Of a stretch of 9,230 nucleotides of DNA, positions 5,354-9,230 are shown in pieces (within the stretch, counting starts at the first letter, position 1; every line of letters starts with the position of its first letter). Under the pieces are notes generated by a model. That model was not told where the DNA came from, searched no databases, and saw nothing but the letters and a program-made list of their open reading frames with translations. Source of the DNA: Chloroflexota bacterium (lineage in GTDB: Bacteria > Chloroflexota > Anaerolineae > J036 > Brachytrichaceae); contig JAKALH010000089.1 of the NCBI GenBank assembly GCA_021813225.1, forward strand, positions 1-9,230. The letters run 5' to 3'. The position numbers were made by a program, and so were the translations under genes.

Positions 5354-7774
5354 ATGCCTGCAATAGCTGAAAGACTTACGGCAGAAGCACTGCGGCGAGT
5401 CTGCTCTCCGGACGGCTTCCGCTTTGAGACGACTGCTGAACTGCCCAGATTGGCGGAAGTCCTGGGCCAGCCCCGCGCTGTTGCCGCACTCGAATTCGGC
5501 GCCAGCATCGCCAGTTACGGCTTCAACCTGTTTGCGCTGGGCGCCCCCGGTTCCGGCAAGACTACGCTGATTCATGAGTACCTGCTGCGCCGCGCCGCCG
5601 GCCAGCCGGCGCCGCCCGACCTGTGTTACGTGAATAGCTTCGGCGATGCCCGCTCGCCGGAAGCGCTGCGCCTGCCGCCCGGCTGGGGCGCCCGGCTGAA
5701 GCGCGATATGGAAGCGCTGGTGACGGAGCTGCAGGACGCCATCCCCAAGGCGTTTGAGAGCAAGGAATACGAAACGCAGCGCGACGCGCTGATGTCCGAA
5801 CTGGAGGAGCGCCGCCGTTCGGAGTTTGCGCGCATCGAGGCGCGCGTCACCGAATACGGCTTCCAACTGACGCGCTCGCCGGGCGGCGGTCTGATGCTGG
5901 TGCCGGCCTGGAAGGGCAAGCCGATGTCGGAGCAGGACCTGGAGCAGCTCAGCGCCGACGAACAGCAGAAGCTGAGCAAGCTGCGCGACCGCCTGGGCGC
6001 GGATGTAGAGGAAACGCTGCAGCGCATCCGGGAACTGGAGAAAGGCGCGCGCGAGGCGCTGCACGGGCTGGATAAGCAGACCGCCACGAACGCCACCCGC
6101 CATATCGTCGACGAGCTGCGCCCGCATTACGGCGATATCGCCGCGGTGAGCGCCTATCTTGACGCGGTGCAGGCCGATGTCGCGGAACACGCGGACGACT
6201 TTCGCAAGACGCGCGAGGAAGGCGCCGCCGCGCTGCCCCTGTCGCTGGCAATGCCCGCCGACGGCCCGTTCACGCGCTACCGCGTGAATGTGCTGGTGGA
6301 CAACAGCGGGCTGACCGGCGCGCCGGTGGTGCTGGAGAATAACCCCACCTACCACAACCTGGTCGGCCGCATCGAACATCAGGCCGTCATGGGCGCGGTT
6401 TCCACCAACTTCACGATGATCAAGGCGGGCGCGCTGCACCGCGCCAATGGCGGCTATCTGATGATTCCCGCGCGCGAATGCCTGACCAACCCGTTCGCCT
6501 GGGACGGCCTGAAGCGCGCGCTCAAGGACAGGGCCGTGCGCGTCGAGGAACTGGGCACGCAACTGTCGCTGCTCAGTTCGGTGACGCTCGAACCGGAGCC
6601 GGTGCCGCTGGACGTCAAGGTCATCCTGATTGGCAGCCCGCTGATCTATTACCTGCTGTACGCTTACGACGAGGACTTTCAGAAGCTGTTCAAGGTGAAG
6701 GCCGACTTCACCACCACCATGCCCCGCAATGCGGAGTCGGAGAGCAGTTACGCGCAGTTCGTGGGCGCTATCGCGCAGCAGGATCATCTCGCTCCCTTTG
6801 ACCGCAGCGCCGTGGCGAAAGTGGTGGAATACGGCTCGCGCCTGGCCGAAGACCAGGAGAAACTGTCGACGCGCTTCGGCGAGATCGCCGACCTGGTGCG
6901 CGAGGCTGCCCACCGCGCGGCGCGCGACTCGCAGCCCTGCGTGACGGCGCAGGACATTGAACGCGCCGTGGAAGCGCGCCGCTATCGCCAGAACCTCATC
7001 GAGGAAAACTATCAGGAGGCCATCGCTCGGGGGACTCTGCTGATCGAGACCGACGGCGCCGCCGTCGGGCGCATCAACGGGCTGTCGGTGGTGGGGCTGG
7101 GCGACTACGCCTTCGGGCATCCCTCGCGCATCACGGCATCCGTCGGGCCGGGGCGCAGCGGCGTGGTCAGCATCGAGCGCGAGGTCGAACTGAGCGGGCC
7201 GATTCACGGCAAGGGGGTGTTGATTCTGGGCGGCTACCTGACCCGCCAGTACACGCAGCGCCACCCGTTAAGCCTGAGCGCCAGCCTGGTTTTCGAGCAG
7301 TCCTACGGCATGGTGGAGGGCGACAGCGCCTCACTGGCCGAATTGTGCGCGCTGCTGTCGGCGCTCACCGATACGCCGTTGCGGCAGGATATCGCGGTCA
7401 CAGGCTCGGTCAACCAGCACGGGCAGATTCAGGCCGTAGGCGGGGTGAGCGAGAAAATCGAGGGCTTTTTCGATATCTGCCGTGTTAAGGGACTCACCGG
7501 CCGGCAGGGGGTTCTCATCCCGGAGAGCAACCGCCGCCACCTGATGCTGCGCGAAGAGGTCGTTGAAGCGGTGCGCGCCGGTCGCTTCAACATCTGGGTG
7601 GCCCGCAACGTCGATGAGGCCCTGGAACTGCTGAGCGGGCGCACGGCCGGGCAACCCGGCGCGGACGGCGCATATCCAGAGGGTTCCATCCATCGCGCCG
7701 TGGCCGATAGATTGGAACAGTTCGCCGCGGCGCTCAAGCCGGGCGAGGAAAGGAAAGGTGATAGCGATGAATAA
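5354..7774 (+). CDS. Lon-type AAA+ protease, LonC/LonB-like (AAA_32 family)
   Basis: This is a predicted cytoplasmic ATP-dependent serine protease of 806 residues (COG1067-like). It has no classic Lon N-terminal substrate-binding domain. Walker A is GAPGSGKT (63-70, Lys69). A long, charged helical and probably coiled-coil insertion follows (about 115-300), so the Walker B-like strand GGYLMIPARE comes only at 366-375, an arrangement typical of AAA_32/LonC-helical proteins. The signature YYLLYAYDEDFQKLFKVKAD follows in the ATPase. The C-terminal protease domain holds a Ser-Lys dyad: Ser658 in EGDSAS and Lys701 in GGVSEKIEG, a spacing of 43 as between Ser679 and Lys722 of E. coli Lon. No transmembrane segment is evident, unlike archaeal LonB. 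I choose the ATG at 5354 because AGGGAG lies seven bases upstream; the in-frame ATG at 5336 would fall inside the palindrome region. Its end overlaps the next gene. Substrates are unknown. Confidence 0.93.
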   Translation: MPAIAERLTAEALRRVCSPDGFRFETTAELPRLAEVLGQPRAVAALEFGASIASYGFNLFALGAPGSGKTTLIHEYLLRRAAGQPAPPDLCYVNSFGDARSPEALRLPPGWGARLKRDMEALVTELQDAIPKAFESKEYETQRDALMSELEERRRSEFARIEARVTEYGFQLTRSPGGGLMLVPAWKGKPMSEQDLEQLSADEQQKLSKLRDRLGADVEETLQRIRELEKGAREALHGLDKQTATNATRHIVDELRPHYGDIAAVSAYLDAVQADVAEHADDFRKTREEGAAALPLSLAMPADGPFTRYRVNVLVDNSGLTGAPVVLENNPTYHNLVGRIEHQAVMGAVSTNFTMIKAGALHRANGGYLMIPARECLTNPFAWDGLKRALKDRAVRVEELGTQLSLLSSVTLEPEPVPLDVKVILIGSPLIYYLLYAYDEDFQKLFKVKADFTTTMPRNAESESSYAQFVGAIAQQDHLAPFDRSAVAKVVEYGSRLAEDQEKLSTRFGEIADLVREAAHRAARDSQPCVTAQDIERAVEARRYRQNLIEENYQEAIARGTLLIETDGAAVGRINGLSVVGLGDYAFGHPSRITASVGPGRSGVVSIEREVELSGPIHGKGVLILGGYLTRQYTQRHPLSLSASLVFEQSYGMVEGDSASLAELCALLSALTDTPLRQDIAVTGSVNQHGQIQAVGGVSEKIEGFFDICRVKGLTGRQGVLIPESNRRHLMLREEVVEAVRAGRFNIWVARNVDEALELLSGRTAGQPGADGAYPEGSIHRAVADRLEQFAAALKPGEERKGDSDE

Positions 7775-8702
7775 GATCAAACTGTGGCCGCTGGTCGATG
7801 AAACCTCGCACGCATTGGGTGCGCATTACAAGCCCGCCCTGGACAAAGCTGCGAAACAGGCCGGCCTGGAACCGCCGGCATCCGGCATACTGATAACCGT
7901 GCAGATGTTTGACCCGCACCCGGTGGCCTCATGGCGGTTGCGCGTGCGTTTCCCGTATACCGCCAGCCGCCGCTACGACGAACGCCTGCAGACGGCGGCG
8001 CGCCTGGGCTTTCTCAAGGCTGCGCACGAGGGCGAGTATCGACTGACAGAACTGGGCCGCCGCACCGTGCGGCAGATGCTGGACGCATCGTATGCGGCCC
8101 TGGAGAAAATGGCTCCGCTGCCGGCAGAGGACCTGGAGCGCCTGGCCGGGCTGCTGCGCCGGCTGGTGGACGCCAGCCTGGCCGCGCCGGAGCCGCCGGG
8201 CAAATGGTGCATTCACCTGAGCCGGCGGCTGGACCCTGGCGCCGAAGCCGCCGCCGTCAGGATCGACCAGTACTTCAGCGACCTGAACGCATACCGGGAC
8301 GACGCGCATCTGGCGGCCTGGCAGTCGCACGACCTGTCCGGCGCGGCCTGGGAGACGCTGACGATGTTGTGGCGCGGCGAGGTCAAGACGCTGGACGAAT
8401 TGATGCGCCGGCTGGCGCAGCGCGGACATACCCGCGAGGACTATGAGGAAGCCTTGAACGACCTGCTCCAGCGCGGCCTCATCCGGGAAGAGGCTGGCGC
8501 ATACGCGCTCACGCGGCAGGGCCAGGCGCTGCGCCAGAAGGCCGAGCAGAAGACCGACGAGTACTTTTACGGACCGTGGAACTGCCTGGCGGACGGCGAG
8601 GCGGAGGAAATGCGCGTCCTGCTGGAACGCCTGCGCGCCGCCCTGGCAGAGCCAAATTCTCAAGCATCGGCTGATCAGAAGATCGAGCCGGTTGCGGGTT
8701 AA
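7767..8702 (+). CDS. Tandem winged-helix (MarR-like) putative DNA-binding protein
   Basis: This is a 311-residue cytoplasmic protein with two winged-helix-like halves; I do not recognise a named family with certainty. The first half (about 35-110) ends in LGFLKAAHEGEYRLTELGRR (80-99), the second (about 193-262) in RGLIREEAGAYALTRQGQ (236-253). Both show recognition helix, a beta-wing and an LTxxG(R/Q) helix start as in MarR-type proteins. Between them lies a helical linker and a segment, DLNAYRDDAHLAAW (172-185), that recalls the SCO6745-type helix-turn-helix proteins. The ATG overlaps the protease stop codon, with AGGAAAGG (7751-7758) eight bases upstream, so the two are translationally coupled. 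It may regulate its own operon, be a substrate of the protease, or have a non-DNA role; a GTG at 7758 would add three residues and is less likely. Confidence 0.75.
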   Translation: MNKIKLWPLVDETSHALGAHYKPALDKAAKQAGLEPPASGILITVQMFDPHPVASWRLRVRFPYTASRRYDERLQTAARLGFLKAAHEGEYRLTELGRRTVRQMLDASYAALEKMAPLPAEDLERLAGLLRRLVDASLAAPEPPGKWCIHLSRRLDPGAEAAAVRIDQYFSDLNAYRDDAHLAAWQSHDLSGAAWETLTMLWRGEVKTLDELMRRLAQRGHTREDYEEALNDLLQRGLIREEAGAYALTRQGQALRQKAEQKTDEYFYGPWNCLADGEAEEMRVLLERLRAALAEPNSQASADQKIEPVAG

Positions 8703-8741
8703 CGCAGGAATGCGGGGTTTCAACGATGCAGGAGGTATGCA

Positions 8742-9230
8742 ATGGCGACAATTACTATTTCCCGCCAGTACGGGAGCAGCGGCGATGAGATTGCCGCGCG
8801 AGTGTGCGATATGCTGGGCTATCGCTACTTCGACAAGACGTTGATGGCTCAGATGATCGCGGAGAGCGGCCTGACCGACAGCGAGATCGTGGATTTCTCG
8901 GAGGACAACTACAAGGTGCGCGGCTTTCTGGACCGCCTGATGGCCTGGCGCGGCCCGCGCGAACTCAGCTATGTATCGTCGTGGAAGGAAGACACCGGCG
9001 GCGTGCGCACGCGGGAGATGAACATCCTGTCGGAGGCGCAGGGCATCGCGCTGGTGCAGGCGGCCATCCGCAAGGTGTATCAGCAGGGCAACGTGGTGAT
9101 CGTCGGGCGCGGCGGCCAGGTGATTCTGAGGGGGTTGCCGGGCGTGCTGCATGTGCGCATCCAGGCTCCCCTGGAGGTGCGCTTCCAGCACATCGCCACG
9201 ACCGATAAGATTCACTACATGGGTCTGCGC
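8742..9230 (+). CDS. Cytidylate-kinase-like family protein (3' partial)
   Basis: The frame is open to the right edge and gives 163 residues. The N terminus ITISRQYGSSGDEIAARV (4-21), then LGYRYFDKTLM (25-35), and later VIVGRGGQVIL (119-129) followed by LHVRIQAPLEVR (136-147), are the pattern of the Cytidylate_kin2 family of P-loop proteins. These resemble CMP kinase but are mostly uncharacterised. The usual P-loop Lys is absent: the loop reads GSSGDE. The start is supported by GGAGG (8731-8735) six bases upstream. It follows the winged-helix gene after 39 bases with no terminator, so it is probably the third gene of the protease operon. The C-terminal end, including any lid or extra domains, lies outside the window, so catalytic ability cannot be judged. 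Confidence 0.88.
   Translation, partial: MATITISRQYGSSGDEIAARVCDMLGYRYFDKTLMAQMIAESGLTDSEIVDFSEDNYKVRGFLDRLMAWRGPRELSYVSSWKEDTGGVRTREMNILSEAQGIALVQAAIRKVYQQGNVVIVGRGGQVILRGLPGVLHVRIQAPLEVRFQHIATTDKIHYMGLR

Noticed and set aside
5180..7264. A 694-codon open frame on the minus strand opposite the protease gene.
   Set aside because: Its translation is a low-complexity mix of Ala, Arg, His and Gln with no recognisable motif. The plus-strand frame has intact Walker A, catalytic Ser/Lys and family-wide motifs. Long antisense frames are expected in GC-rich DNA.
7929..9215. A 428-codon open frame on the minus strand opposite the winged-helix and kinase-like genes.
   Set aside because: It spans two well-supported plus-strand genes and their junction and shows only shadow-like composition.

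Overview
The window is one 9.2 kb piece of a high-GC bacterial chromosome. It holds eight complete or nearly complete protein genes and two genes cut by the window edges (an ABC ATPase on the left, a cytidylate-kinase-like gene on the right). I see no rRNA, tRNA, CRISPR array, transposase or phage gene. The lineage cannot be fixed from sequence alone. The clan-A glycoside hydrolase at 4091-5167 resembles, from memory, a family common in Chloroflexota (Anaerolineae-type) genomes. A LonC-like protease followed by a winged-helix gene and a cytidylate-kinase-like gene would also fit an environmental Chloroflexota genome. I hold this assignment loosely.

Layout, left to right. (1) 2-841 (+) is an ABC-2 type exporter ATPase, open at its 5' side. 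It converges on (2) 931-1776 (-), a secreted family-16 glycoside hydrolase (laminarinase/beta-glucanase type); a hairpin plus T-rich tract that terminates the minus-strand gene lies between them. (3) A 241-base divergent intergenic region with a hairpin leads into a compact plus-strand cluster: a class I SAM methyltransferase (2018-2680), a YhhN/TMEM86-type membrane protein (2719-3432) and a DUF456 membrane protein (3429-3932, ATGA overlap). (4) 4091-5167 (+) is a secreted or membrane-anchored clan-A glycoside hydrolase with visibly lower GC than its neighbours. (5) 5354-7774 (+) is a LonC/LonB-like AAA+ protease, followed with an overlap by a protein with two winged-helix domains (7767-8702), and then by a cytidylate-kinase-like P-loop protein (8742 to the right edge).

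The most notable non-coding signal is a pair of near-identical 35-base elements (3946-3980 and 5246-5280, 31/35 identical, exactly 1300 bases apart). Each carries a TACAAT box and a small dyad; one lies ahead of the clan-A hydrolase and the other ahead of the Lon-like operon, so they bracket the low-GC hydrolase gene. A perfect 24-base GC-rich palindrome (5312-5335) also sits just upstream of the lon-like Shine-Dalgarno sequence. These suggest a duplicated or shared promoter/operator and possible leader-RNA control of the protease operon.

Functionally, the right half looks like a protein quality-control or regulatory operon (protease, putative DNA-binding regulator, nucleotide-kinase-like protein). 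The middle is membrane and lipid related. The two secreted glycosidases point to extracellular beta-glucan or other polysaccharide processing.
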